Source: Mesorhizobium loti
GTDB lineage: Bacteria > Pseudomonadota > Alphaproteobacteria > Rhizobiales > Rhizobiaceae
DNA length: 64,000 bases
Assembly: GCF_003148495.1 (NCBI RefSeq)
Contig: NZ_QGGH01000008.1
Span: forward strand, 1 to 64,000
Reading direction: 5' to 3'
A model generated the notes under the pieces. That model ran no database searches and was not told where the DNA came from. It saw only the letters and a list, made by a program, of their open reading frames with translations. A program made the translations under genes and the position numbers. Numbering within the stretch: the stretch's first letter is position 1; each line of letters opens with the position of its first letter. Below are positions 1 to 7,747 of the stretch, piece by piece.

Positions 1-228
1 CTCGGCACGCAGTTCGGCAAGCCGCTTTTCGATTTCCGTGCGCTGGATCTGCATGATCTCGCCTTCGTAGACCATGCCGTCGCCTGTCGCGACCAAGGGC
101 GGGACATCCGCTGCCGCCAGACCGATGAGACGGGCGCCAAACCGTTCCGCGAGCTCGATCCCCAATCTCACCATGGCCGCCGGAGGTGCATCTACCGCGA
201 GGTTCACGATAATCGACTTGTAGGACAT
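1..228 (-). CDS. Universal stress protein (UspA family), N-terminal fragment
   Basis: The reverse strand from the ATG at 228 encodes 76 residues beginning MSYKSIIVNLAVD and runs off the left edge of the window. The opening beta strand followed by an alternating alpha/beta pattern (PAAMVRLGIELAERFGARLIG) is typical of the N-terminal half of a UspA domain. Whether a second Usp domain follows cannot be seen. The gene is divergent from fixL, and a FixK-type box at 293-306 lies 65 bp upstream of its start. Usp genes are frequent members of microaerobic FixK/FNR regulons, so oxygen-dependent expression is a reasonable inference. Family call is fairly safe; exact role is unknown. Confidence 0.8.
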   Translation of the reverse strand, partial: MSYKSIIVNLAVDAPPAAMVRLGIELAERFGARLIGLAAADVPPLVATGDGMVYEGEIMQIQRTEIEKRLAELRAE

Positions 229-292
229 TGCAGGCGCCTTTCGATGATGCGGTCGAATACGCGATGAATTGCATTCGCCAGCGCCCGAGGCT

Positions 293-306
293 TTGATGCA
301 CGTCAA
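293..306. promoter_or_regulatory. FixK/FNR-type box between usp and fixL
   Basis: TTGATGCACGTCAA matches the symmetric core TTGA-N6-TCAA recognised by FixK/FNR-type Crp-family regulators, with one position off the perfect TTGAT-N4-ATCAA. It lies in the divergent intergenic region, 65 bp from the usp start and about 114 bp from the fixL start, so usp is the likelier target. Binding is inferred from the motif only. Confidence 0.6.
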
Positions 307-419
307 GGAACCAGCCAATTGCATCTGCATGCGAAAACGTCGGCCTCGATCCGTTTTGCGTGTATGGAGAGAAGTGATAGTTAGCCCCGGTAGCACCGTC
401 TCGAACCCAGGAACTTTAG

Positions 420-1973
420 GTGATCAAAGACGAAGCGCTCAGTTTGTCACCCGGCGGGACGACACTGAAATCACTGTTGTCTCAAATGTTCGATCAGGCT
501 CCCGGCTTTATAGCGCTGCTGCGCGAGCCAGGTCACATTTTCGAGCTGACCAATGCCGCCTACCAGCGATTGACTGGCCACAGGCAAGTGATTGGAAAGT
601 CAGTGCGGGACGCCTTTCCCGAGCTCGAAGGGAATGAGTTTTTCGAACATCTGGATCATGTGTACACGACCGGCGAGCCCTATATCGGCCACGGGGTGAA
701 GGTTGGCCTTCGCAACACAGCTGACGGCCCGGTCGAAGAGCGCATCCTTGATTTTGTCTATCAGCCAGTCAAGGCTGACGATGGCCGCATCACCGCGATC
801 TTCATTGAAGGTACTGATGTCAGCGAACTCTCCTTTGCGAACGCAGCACTTCGGCTGCGTGAGGACCATTTGCGGTCGATCCTGGCAACAGTGCCGGACG
901 CGATGGTCGTCATCGACGAGCAAGGTGGGATTCAATCCTTCAGCACCGCTGCCGAAGCGCTGTTCGGCTACCAGTCAGGCGAAGTCATCGGTCAAAACGT
1001 GAAAATGCTGATGCCCTCGCCCTACCGCGACGAGCATGACGCCTATCTGCTTCGCTACCTGACGACGGGAGAGCGCCGGATCATCGGGCTCGGCCGCACT
1101 GTGACCGGGGCACGCAAGGATGGCACGACTTTCCCGATGGAGCTTTCCGTCGGCGAGATGAATCCTGGAACCGGGCGCTTCTTTACCGGCTTCTGCCGCG
1201 ACCTGACCGAGCGCCACAGGGCGGAAGCGCGAATCCAGGAACAGCAGCTGGAACTGCTCCACATGGCACGATTCACCGCGCTCGGCGAAATGGCTTCGAC
1301 GCTTGCACATGAGATCAACCAGCCGCTCACCGCCATCACGAACTACCTCAAGGGCAGCCGCCGACTGCTCGAGAAGAGCTCTGATGAGCACGCGCCGATG
1401 CTGCGTGAGGCCGTCGAAAAGGCCGCCGAGCAGGCTTTGCGCGCCGGAGATGTCATCCGACACCTCAGGGATTTCGTCGCGAGAGGCGAGAGCGAGCGTC
1501 AGGTCGAGCATCTGCCGGTGCTGATCGAGGAAGCCTCCTCACTTGCTTTGGTCGGTGCACGGGAAATCGATATGCGCGTCAGCTACAAGCTTGATCCCGC
1601 CGCCGAACTGGTCCTGACTGACCGCATCCAGATTCAGCAGGTTCTGCTGAATTTGATGCGCAACGCGGTGGAGGCCATGCAAGGTGTACCGCGTCGCGAA
1701 TTGCACGTCATGACCGTAGCCCGGAATGACGGGATGGCCGAGGTAAGCGTGATCGATACGGGTACAGGGATTGCGCCGGAAGTCTCGGCCCAGCTTTTCC
1801 AACCCTTTGTCACCACCAAGAAGCAGGGTATGGGTGTCGGTCTTTCCATTTGTCGTACCATCGTCGAGTCGCATGGCGGCCACATCTGGGCAGAAGCCGT
1901 TCCCGGCGGAGGGACGGCTTTCCGCTTCACCTTGCGCATCGTTGAAAGGGAAGAGGTTGCCAATGGCCGGTAA
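420..1973 (+). CDS. fixL: Oxygen-sensing histidine kinase FixL (soluble, two PAS domains)
   Basis: Heme-based oxygen sensor that autophosphorylates under low oxygen and passes the phosphate to FixJ. The 517-residue product has a first PAS domain (about 20-140), a second heme-binding PAS domain (about 150-262) and a HisKA/HATPase_c core (about 285-510). In the second PAS, the stretch [13 protein letters not shown] carries the heme-proximal histidine (His206), and IIGLGR carries the distal arginine (Arg226), by analogy with Bradyrhizobium FixL His200 and Arg220. The phosphoacceptor is His297 in [10 protein letters not shown]-box NLMRNAVEA and G-boxes DTGTGIAP and GMGVGLSI are intact. No transmembrane segment is present, so it resembles soluble Bradyrhizobium FixL rather than membrane-bound Sinorhizobium FixL. 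The longest reading uses a GTG start at 420; the first in-frame ATG is at residue 23. It overlaps fixJ by 11 bp. Confidence 0.93.
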   Translation: MIKDEALSLSPGGTTLKSLLSQMFDQAPGFIALLREPGHIFELTNAAYQRLTGHRQVIGKSVRDAFPELEGNEFFEHLDHVYTTGEPYIGHGVKVGLRNTADGPVEERILDFVYQPVKADDGRITAIFIEGTDVSELSFANAALRLREDHLRSILATVPDAMVVIDEQGGIQSFSTAAEALFGYQSGEVIGQNVKMLMPSPYRDEHDAYLLRYLTTGERRIIGLGRTVTGARKDGTTFPMELSVGEMNPGTGRFFTGFCRDLTERHRAEARIQEQQLELLHMARFTALGEMASTLAHEINQPLTAITNYLKGSRRLLEKSSDEHAPMLREAVEKAAEQALRAGDVIRHLRDFVARGESERQVEHLPVLIEEASSLALVGAREIDMRVSYKLDPAAELVLTDRIQIQQVLLNLMRNAVEAMQGVPRRELHVMTVARNDGMAEVSVIDTGTGIAPEVSAQLFQPFVTTKKQGMGVGLSICRTIVESHGGHIWAEAVPGGGTAFRFTLRIVEREEVANGR

Positions 1974-2577
1974 CGATGTCGTGCATGTGGTCGACGACGA
2001 TGTGGACGTCCGCAAATCGCTTGGCTTTCTTCTGGGAACGGCCGACTTCGCCGTGCGCCTGCACGAATCGGCCACCGCCTTTCTGTCCACGGCGACAGGC
2101 CAGATCGACGGTTGCATCGTGACCGACGTGCGTATGCCTGGCATTGACGGCATCGAGTTCCTGCGCCAACTCAGAATGCGCTCCCATACACTTCCGGTGA
2201 TCGTCATGACGGGGCACGCCGATGTGGCGCTGGCCGTTCAGGCGATGAAGGAAGGGGCTTCCGACTTCATTGAAAAACCGTTCGACGACCAGGTTTTGAT
2301 CGATGCGATCCGCTCGGCGTTGGACAACCGCGATCAGGTAGGCGCAACGCATCCGCAATCCGCGGAAATCTACGCGCGCCTGGCCACACTTTCGGAGCGG
2401 GAGCGGCAGGTTCTGGACGGGCTCGTTTCGGGTCTGCCCAACAAGACGATCGCTTATGATCTGGGTATCAGTCCGCGCACCGTCGAGATTCATCGTGCCA
2501 ATGTGATGAGCAAGATGGCCGCGGGCAGCCTGTCGCATCTCGTGCGCATGGCATTGATCGTGGAATCCAAACCCTAG
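1963..2577 (+). CDS. fixJ: Two-component response regulator FixJ
   Basis: Phosphorylated by FixL in microaerobiosis, it activates fixK transcription. The ATG at 1963 gives 204 residues, the usual FixJ length, and overlaps the end of fixL, implying translational coupling. The receiver domain (1-120) has the acidic pocket DDD at 11-13, the phosphoacceptor Asp55 in [11 protein letters not shown], the conserved Thr in MTGHAD and Lys in EKPF. The C-terminal LuxR/GerE helix-turn-helix is [15 protein letters not shown]...[16 protein letters not shown]. Its probable target is the FixJ-type box at 3481-3492 ahead of fixK, within this window. Confidence 0.95.
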   Translation: MAGNDVVHVVDDDVDVRKSLGFLLGTADFAVRLHESATAFLSTATGQIDGCIVTDVRMPGIDGIEFLRQLRMRSHTLPVIVMTGHADVALAVQAMKEGASDFIEKPFDDQVLIDAIRSALDNRDQVGATHPQSAEIYARLATLSERERQVLDGLVSGLPNKTIAYDLGISPRTVEIHRANVMSKMAAGSLSHLVRMALIVESKP

Positions 2578-2846
2578 CAAGCGTCCCCGAGAGACTTGCC
2601 GTCGTCTGTCGGCACTGCCTTCGACTTCCAGTAGCGCCAATGGGTCGGGCGGATATCGACGCGCACGCCAGTCCCAGCATTCTTCCAACCCTGCTGGCCC
2701 TTTATACAGGGAAATACGAGCGCATGTTCGCCATCCTCGTCGAAGACGGCGAGTTCGAGTTCGCGACCAAACGGAGCGCTCAGGATTGGCTTCCACATCT
2801 CCCCATGATCGGGGGAAGCGGCAAGCCGCGCCTTGATTTGAATCAT
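2574..2846 (-). CDS. Small conserved hypothetical protein
   Basis: A 90-residue reading frame on the minus strand, overlapping the last bases of fixJ tail to tail. The core MWKPILSAPFGRELELAVFDEDG, the Phe-Pro-Cys segment and the ending PTHWRYW look like a small protein type I associate with rhizobial genomes; I know no function. The start is uncertain: ATG at 2846 has no clear ribosome site, and ATG at 2798 (starting MWKPI) has a GGGGAG directly adjacent, spaced too tightly. The FixK box at 2895-2908 lies 49 bp upstream of 2846, so the gene may belong to the microaerobic regulon. Confidence 0.65.
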   Translation of the reverse strand: MIQIKARLAASPDHGEMWKPILSAPFGRELELAVFDEDGEHALVFPCIKGQQGWKNAGTGVRVDIRPTHWRYWKSKAVPTDDGKSLGDAC

Positions 2847-2894
2847 TTTGCGAAATTGCCGCTCATGCCGCTGCCCGCGAGCGGTAAGCCTGCC

Positions 2895-2908
2895 TTGATC
2901 GCGATCAA
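2895..2908. promoter_or_regulatory. Perfect FixK/FNR box (anaerobox)
   Basis: TTGATCGCGATCAA is an exact TTGAT-N4-ATCAA dyad, the consensus for FixK/FnrN-type activators. It sits between a minus-strand small gene (start 2846) and the plus-strand flavoprotein gene (start 2973). Its centre is about 71 bp before the latter, compatible with a class II site at -41.5 and a leader of roughly 30 nt. It probably makes both genes FixK-dependent. Confidence 0.78.
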
Positions 2909-2972
2909 TGACCGCCCCCCGGCGACTGGGCCAACAGTCTGTGGGACGGCCAATAAACTCAGGAGCTCGCAC

Positions 2973-3419
2973 ATGCTGATCCGCACATTATCCGCCCTAG
3001 AATGCACGAAAATGCTGACCGCCAACCGTGTCGGCCATCTGGCGTGCGCGAAGGATGGGCAGCCCTATGTGGTGCCGGTGCACTATGCGCACGCCGACAA
3101 CCACCTCTACGCGTTTTCCATGCCCGGCAAGAAGATCGACTGGATGCGCGCCAATCCACTGGTGTCCGTCCAGGTGGGCGAACGCGGCCAGGGGCGAGGC
3201 TGGAGAAGCGTCGCCGTCGATGGCCGCTATGAAGAACTGCCGGACCGGATTGGTCACAAGCTCGAGCGCGACCACGCATGGTCGGTGTTGAGCAAGCACG
3301 CTGACTGGTGGGAGCCCGGCGCCCTCAAGCCGGTCATGCCTCCGGTGTCGGACAGCGCACCCCACGTTTTCTTTCGTATCTTGATCGAGCAGGTGTCGGG
3401 CCGCGAGGCGGGTGAATAG
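2973..3419 (+). CDS. Pyridoxamine 5'-phosphate oxidase family (flavin-binding split-barrel) protein
   Basis: A 148-residue protein starting MLIRTLSALECTKML after a good ribosome site (AGGAG at about 2961). The motifs NRVGHLACAKDGQPYVVPVHYAHADNHLYAFS and GKKIDWMRANPLVSVQV fit the FMN-binding split beta barrel of the NimA/PNPOx-like family; members reduce or bind flavin substrates and are often of unknown physiological function. True pyridoxamine phosphate oxidase PdxH is about 200 residues, so this is not assigned as pdxH. A perfect FixK box lies 65 bp upstream, and the gene is between fixJ and fixK, which argues for a role under low oxygen, possibly redox stress. Confidence 0.82.
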   Translation: MLIRTLSALECTKMLTANRVGHLACAKDGQPYVVPVHYAHADNHLYAFSMPGKKIDWMRANPLVSVQVGERGQGRGWRSVAVDGRYEELPDRIGHKLERDHAWSVLSKHADWWEPGALKPVMPPVSDSAPHVFFRILIEQVSGREAGE

Positions 3420-3480
3420 TTGTCTTCACTGCCGCGACCGGCGAAAGCGATGGCTGGACCGGTTCAAGAGGAGCGGCTCT

Positions 3481-3492
3481 AGGTAGTTTCCC
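3481..3492 (+). promoter_or_regulatory. FixJ-type binding site upstream of fixK
   Basis: AGGTAGTTTCCC strongly resembles the FixJ-phosphate recognition element remembered from rhizobial fixK promoters (a GTAGTTTCCC-like core). It is 75 bp before the preferred fixK ATG at 3567, in the only non-coding DNA before that gene. This supports the FixL-FixJ-FixK order of control. The match is to a remembered consensus, not a computed score. Confidence 0.6.
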
Positions 3493-3566
3493 GTAGGGAT
3501 AAAACCGAATTTCGCGACCCACGGATTCGCGCGATTGCTGTGTCACGGATCAACCGGGAAACAGCC

Positions 3567-4214
3567 ATGCACGCCTACACCGCCTCCAGAATTTCGCTGC
3601 CTTCACGGTCTGCCCTGCCCAACCGGCCGGAGGCTTTCGAGCCCGCGCTGCTGCAACCACTCGGCTTCTATCCCGCCGGCGCCGAAATCTACGCCCAGGG
3701 CGAAAAGGCCGGAGCCTTCTACCAGGTGGAATTCGGCGCCGTCCGCGTCTACCGCCTGCTTGCCGACGGCCGCCGGCAGATCAGTGCCTTTCACCTCGCC
3801 GGAGAGACATTCGGCTTCGAAGCCGACACGACGCACCATTTCTTTGCTGAAGCGATCAATTCCACCGGGGTCCGCGTCTTCCGCCTCACGGCTGGAGCGG
3901 ACATGTCCCATCAGTTGCTGCCCCTGGCGCTAAAAGGGTTGACCAGAGCTCAGGAACACCTTCTGGTCCTGGGTCGCCAGAGCGCCATCGAACGCGTCGC
4001 CGCGTTCCTCGTCGACATAGCGGAGCGGCAGGGCGGATTGCGGCAGGTGGAACTACCAATGTCGCGTATGGACATCGGTGATTATCTCGGCCTCACCATC
4101 GAGACCGTGTCGCGGGTTTTCACCCGACTGAAGGACAAGGGCGTCATCCGCCTGCTCAACCTGCGCAGCGTCGAAATCGTCAAGCACGATGCGCTTCACA
4201 ATATGAGCGAATGA
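3567..4214 (+). CDS. fixK: Crp/Fnr-family transcriptional regulator FixK
   Basis: A 215-residue activator with a cyclic-nucleotide-binding-type beta roll (about 30-130; PAGAEIYAQGEKAGAFYQVEFGAVRVYR) and a C-terminal winged helix (about 160-205; MSRMDIGDYLGLTIETVSRVFTRLKDKGVI). The ETVSR recognition helix is the FNR/FixK type that reads TTGA-N6-TCAA. There is no N-terminal cysteine cluster, so it is FixK and not an oxygen-labile FnrN; in fact no cysteine occurs in the protein at all. ATG 3567 is preferred; a GTG at 3540 would add nine residues. A FixJ-type box precedes the gene. Confidence 0.9.
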   Translation: MHAYTASRISLPSRSALPNRPEAFEPALLQPLGFYPAGAEIYAQGEKAGAFYQVEFGAVRVYRLLADGRRQISAFHLAGETFGFEADTTHHFFAEAINSTGVRVFRLTAGADMSHQLLPLALKGLTRAQEHLLVLGRQSAIERVAAFLVDIAERQGGLRQVELPMSRMDIGDYLGLTIETVSRVFTRLKDKGVIRLLNLRSVEIVKHDALHNMSE

Positions 4215-4383
4215 TCTGCGGTATTCAGTCAAGCGACCGCCGCCTCGGCCTCCGCAGTGATCGGCCGTGGATACGAAGGCGATCATCCTCGGGGTATTGA
4301 CGACTGGGCATCGGCAACGGCGCAAGACAAGACCCGCGCTGCCGCGGCGCGAGACCTCGCAAAACCGTCAAGACAACAGGCGG
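4215..4383. other. Intergenic, no gene recognised
   Basis: Short space between the convergent fixK and DUF982 genes. I see no convincing hairpin with a T-run and no open frame with protein-like composition. Confidence 0.5.
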
Positions 4384-4686
4384 CTAACGCCGCAGCGCGT
4401 ACACGCTTGCCATGTTTTCGCCGGCCATCGGCAGCGCCATGTCATCATCGAGAAGGCGCGTGATGCGGGCAAAGCCCGTGAACGCTTTCCTTGCTTCCTC
4501 GGCCGACATCTGGCCCGACAAAGCGGCCGAGCAGCAATTCAGCGCGCACCGATAAACCGGACCGCGCCGTCCCGTCGGCCATTTCCGCAAGAACACCATG
4601 GCCTCGGCAACACTATCGATTTCTTCAGCAGGATGCCCCTGCCCGCGCGAAATTCGCACAGGCGAAAAGAAATGCAGATAATCCAT
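4384..4686 (-). CDS. DUF982 domain protein
   Basis: A 100-residue protein beginning MDYLHFFSPVRISRGQG after a clear ribosome site (GGGAGGAAACG). The pattern WPTGRRGPVYRCALNCCSAALSGQMSAEEARKAFTGFARITRLL matches the DUF982 family: the conserved Trp-Pro, a central Cys-containing helix and an Ala-Arg-rich C-terminal helix. The family is expanded in rhizobia and has no known function. An 18-bp perfect palindrome (4798-4815) and a TTGACA-like element lie in the upstream region. Confidence 0.8.
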   Translation of the reverse strand: MDYLHFFSPVRISRGQGHPAEEIDSVAEAMVFLRKWPTGRRGPVYRCALNCCSAALSGQMSAEEARKAFTGFARITRLLDDDMALPMAGENMASVYALRR

Positions 4687-4782
4687 CGTTTCCTCCCGGT
4701 CGACCGCGATGCGCTCGATCGAACCCCACCAAACGCACAATCCGCCAGTTGGTTCCACAAAAAAATGGAATCTTTAAAAATC

Positions 4783-4788
4783 TGTCAA
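4783..4788 (-). promoter_or_regulatory. Possible -35 element for the DUF982 gene
   Basis: The minus strand reads TTGACA here. A T-rich stretch lies about 17 bp downstream, where a -10 element would be, but it does not match TATAAT well. Weak call. Confidence 0.3.
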
Positions 4789-4797
4789 GCGAATGCG

Positions 4798-4815
4798 ATC
4801 ACCGCGCGCGGTGAT
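4798..4815. repeat. Perfect 18-bp palindrome
   Basis: ATCACCGCGCGCGGTGAT is its own reverse complement. It lies between the end of the ABC operon and the DUF982 gene, about 10 bp upstream of the TTGACA-like element on the minus strand. No T-run follows on either strand, so an operator is as likely as a terminator stem. Confidence 0.6.
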
Positions 4816-4824
4816 AAATGTCGC

Positions 4825-5823
4825 CTATACCGTCGGGAAGTGGCAGGCGACTTTGCGACCCGGTCGGTATTCCCTCAGTTGCGGCCGCTCCGAACGGCAG
4901 CGCTCCGCTGCGATCGGGCATCGGGGGTGGATGCGGCACCCGGACGGAGGGCTGAGCGGGCTCGGTACGTCGCCGGTGAGGATGATGCGCTTGCGCGTTC
5001 CGCTGGGCGTCGTCTCCACAACGGGAACCGCCGAGATCAGCGCCTGGCTATAAGGATGGGCTGGTGCTGCAAACACCTCCTCCGCCGGCCCTTCCTCGAC
5101 GATCGAGCCGAGATACATGACCGCGATGCGGGTCGACACCTGGCGCACGACGGACAAGTCGTGAGCGATGAAGATGTAGGTGAGGTGCAGCTTCTCCTGC
5201 AGGTCGGCAAGCAGGTTGACGATTTGCGCCTGCACCGACACATCGAGGGCGGAGACGGGTTCGTCCAACACGACGAGATCGGGGTTCAACGCAATGGCCC
5301 GCGCGATGCCGACACGCTGGCGCTGTCCGCCGGAAAATTCATGCGGATACCGCATGACATGATCCGGCAGCAATCCAACGAGGTCGAACAGTTCGGCGAC
5401 GCGTTTCTTGATCTCGCTCGACGAAAGCTTGCTATGGATACGCAGCGGCTCGGCCACCAGGTCGCCGACGCGCCGGCGCGGATTGAGCGACGCCGACGGG
5501 TCCTGGAAAACCATTTGCAGGCGGCGCCGGAGCGGCCGGAGTTCGGACAGCGACTTCGAGGTGATGTCTTCACCTTCGAAAAGAAGCTCGCCGTCCGATA
5601 TGTCGTAGAGCCTCACCAGGCAGCGTGCCAGCGTGGACTTGCCGCATCCGGATTCGCCAACCAGCCCGACCGTCTCGCCGCGCCACACGGTCAGGGAAAC
5701 ATTGTCGACCGCATGCACGGTTCGCTTGCCTTCAGCGGAAAAACGGGTGCCGATCGAAAAACGCTTGCCCAGCGAACGCGTCTCGAGGATCGGGCGGTCT
5801 TTGTCAGTCATCGGTCCGCTCAT
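4825..5823 (-). CDS. Oligopeptide/dipeptide ABC transporter ATP-binding protein (OppF/DppF type)
   Basis: One of two ATPases powering a peptide-type importer. The 332-residue protein has Walker A GESGCGKST, Q-loop FQDP, signature SGGQRQRVGIARA, Walker B LVVLDEPVSALD and the switch histidine in FIAHDLSVV. It ends with the cysteine-containing oligopeptide/dipeptide C-terminal domain (CRIHPRCPIAAERC). The start at 5823 forms an ATGA overlap with the stop of the preceding ATPase gene; ATG 5811 is an alternative. It is the last gene of a seven-gene minus-strand operon. Substrate is not determined by sequence. Confidence 0.92.
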   Translation of the reverse strand: MSGPMTDKDRPILETRSLGKRFSIGTRFSAEGKRTVHAVDNVSLTVWRGETVGLVGESGCGKSTLARCLVRLYDISDGELLFEGEDITSKSLSELRPLRRRLQMVFQDPSASLNPRRRVGDLVAEPLRIHSKLSSSEIKKRVAELFDLVGLLPDHVMRYPHEFSGGQRQRVGIARAIALNPDLVVLDEPVSALDVSVQAQIVNLLADLQEKLHLTYIFIAHDLSVVRQVSTRIAVMYLGSIVEEGPAEEVFAAPAHPYSQALISAVPVVETTPSGTRKRIILTGDVPSPLSPPSGCRIHPRCPIAAERCRSERPQLREYRPGRKVACHFPTV

Positions 5824-6779
5824 GCCTGTGCCACCCTGAAGCATGCGGCGGCGTGGGTGTCGCCCTCAAGATCGGGCTTGCCGGTCGCGCAGGGCTCGTA
5901 GTGAACCGGGCATCGCGGGCCGAAAGCACAGCCTTGCGGCAATCGCAGCAAGGACGGCGGCGAACCGGGAATGGCCGGCAGGCGCCGTGGTTTCTCGCCG
6001 GTCAGCGGCGGGATCGAACCGAGCAGCGCGCGTGTATAGGGGTGTCGGGGGTCGGAAAACAGTTCCGCGCGACTGCCGCGCTCCACCACACGGCCCGCAT
6101 ACATGACCATGACCCGGTCGGCGAGTTCGGAGACCACGCCCATGTCATGCGTGATGAAGACCACAGCCGACTTGTGCGTCGCCCGCAGCTTGCGCACCAG
6201 GTCGAGAATGCCGGCCTGCACCGTGACGTCGAGCGCCGTGGTCGGCTCGTCGGCCACCAGCAGTGCCGGATTGCACGACAAAGCCATTGCGATCACCGCC
6301 CGTTGACGCATGCCGCCCGAAAGCTGGTGCGGGTAGCGCGACATCGCCTCGTGCGGGTTCGGAAAATTCACCTCGGCCAGCAGTTCTTCGACGCGATCCA
6401 TCGCCTTGGATTTGCTGATGTTGCGATGCGCGCGGATCTGTTCCGCGATCTGCCAGCCAATCGTGTAGACAGGCGTCAGGGCGGTCATCGGATCCTGGAA
6501 GATCATCGCGATCTCGTTGCCGCGCAACCGCCTGAGTTCCCGCGCTGGCAGTCCCACGAGTTCGCGGCCCTTGTAGCGGATCGAGCCTTCTATGTCGGCG
6601 TTGGGATCGGTGATGAGGCCCATGACGGCCAGCAGCGACACCGTCTTGCCGGAACCGGATTCGCCGACGACACCGAGGATCTCGCTCTCTTCGAGGTCAA
6701 AGGAAACGCCATCGATGGCCCGCACCAGGCCGTCATTGGTGCGGAAGGACACCCTGAGGTCGCGCACCGACAATATCAT
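5820..6779 (-). CDS. Oligopeptide/dipeptide ABC transporter ATP-binding protein (OppD/DppD type)
   Basis: The partner ATPase, 319 residues. Walker A is GESGSGKTVS, signature LSGGMRQRAVIAMAL, Walker B LLVADEPTTALD and the switch histidine FITHDMGVV, with the C-terminal oligo_HPY domain CAFGPRCPVHYEPC. It overlaps the permease gene upstream by 4 bp and the OppF-type gene downstream by 4 bp, so the three are translationally coupled. Confidence 0.92.
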   Translation of the reverse strand: MILSVRDLRVSFRTNDGLVRAIDGVSFDLEESEILGVVGESGSGKTVSLLAVMGLITDPNADIEGSIRYKGRELVGLPARELRRLRGNEIAMIFQDPMTALTPVYTIGWQIAEQIRAHRNISKSKAMDRVEELLAEVNFPNPHEAMSRYPHQLSGGMRQRAVIAMALSCNPALLVADEPTTALDVTVQAGILDLVRKLRATHKSAVVFITHDMGVVSELADRVMVMYAGRVVERGSRAELFSDPRHPYTRALLGSIPPLTGEKPRRLPAIPGSPPSLLRLPQGCAFGPRCPVHYEPCATGKPDLEGDTHAAACFRVAQA

Positions 6780-7747
6780 GATGTCCTCAGGCGCGGATCG
6801 AGAAGGATGTAGACGAAATCAATGACCGCATTGGCGATAACCACGAACATGGACGCGTACATCACCGTTGCCATGATCATCGGCAGATCGAGATTCTGCA
6901 GCGCGTCATAGGTGAGCTTGCCGATGCCGTGCAGCCCGAACACCACCTCCGTCAGCAAAGCGGAGCCTCCCACCAGCGCGCCGAAGTCCAGGCCGAACAG
7001 GGTGACGAACGCAATGAGCGACGTGCGCAAGGCATGGCGCAGCAGGATGCGGGTCTCCGACAGGCCCTTGGCCCGGGCCGTACGGATATAGTCTTCCTGC
7101 AGGGTTTCGATGATCGCCGCGCGCAGCACGCGCCCGTAAATGCCGATGTAGAGGATGGCCAGCGTGATCCACGGAATGACCAGGGTCAGGAACCAGCCTT
7201 TCGGATCGTCGGAGAAATTCTTGTAGCCGAGCGGTGGCACCCAGGAGAACGCCCAGCTGTCGTGGTAGCGGCTCTGGGTGATCAGGTTCATCACCTCGCC
7301 CAGCCAGTAGACCGGCATGGAAATGCCGAGAAGCCCCAGCGCCATCAGAAGCTTGTCCAGCCAGCTGTCGCGCGTGGCGGCGGCGACGATGCCGATGATG
7401 ATGGAGACAACGACCCACAGGATCGCCGCCCCGAACACCAACGAAAGCGTGACGGGGATCGAATCCAGCACCGCCGGCACCACCTTCCAGCCGCGATTGA
7501 CGAAGGAGGTCAGATCACCTGTGACGAAGATCTTCTCCATCATCTTCACATATTGTACGTAGAGCGGCCGGTCGAAGCCGAAGCTGTGGCGCACCGCTTC
7601 CAGCACTTCGGGCGATGCATTGCGGCCGGCGATGCGCGCTGCCGGGTCGGCGCCCGGCGTTGCGAAGAAAATCAGGAAGACGATGACCGAGATGCCGAAC
7701 ATCACGAACAGCATCTGACCGAAACGGCGCAGGATTGCGTAGATCAT
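6776..7747 (-). CDS. Peptide-type ABC transporter permease (OppB/DppB type)
   Basis: Inner-membrane permease of 323 residues, six predicted membrane spans. The first is MLFVMFGISVIVFLIFF, and the EAA-loop equivalent is RTARAKGLSETRILLRHALR, which docks the ATPases. The insertion between the first spans (PGADPAARIAGRNASPE) is typical of DppB-like proteins. The start at 7747 shares one base with the stop of the preceding permease gene (TGATG). Two longer in-frame readings extend into that gene and are rejected. Confidence 0.92.
   Translation of the reverse strand: MIYAILRRFGQMLFVMFGISVIVFLIFFATPGADPAARIAGRNASPEVLEAVRHSFGFDRPLYVQYVKMMEKIFVTGDLTSFVNRGWKVVPAVLDSIPVTLSLVFGAAILWVVVSIIIGIVAAATRDSWLDKLLMALGLLGISMPVYWLGEVMNLITQSRYHDSWAFSWVPPLGYKNFSDDPKGWFLTLVIPWITLAILYIGIYGRVLRAAIIETLQEDYIRTARAKGLSETRILLRHALRTSLIAFVTLFGLDFGALVGGSALLTEVVFGLHGIGKLTYDALQNLDLPMIMATVMYASMFVVIANAVIDFVYILLDPRLRTS

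Noticed and set aside
2973-3419. pdxH (true pyridoxamine phosphate oxidase)
   Set aside because: Too short at 148 residues, and the motifs fit the NimA-like split-barrel group better.
3567-4214. FnrN rather than FixK
   Set aside because: No N-terminal cysteine cluster for an Fe-S cluster; FixJ-type box and linkage to fixLJ favour FixK.
4267-5901. 544-residue frame on the plus strand
   Set aside because: Antisense to the OppF-type ATPase gene; long only because of high G+C. No domain pattern.
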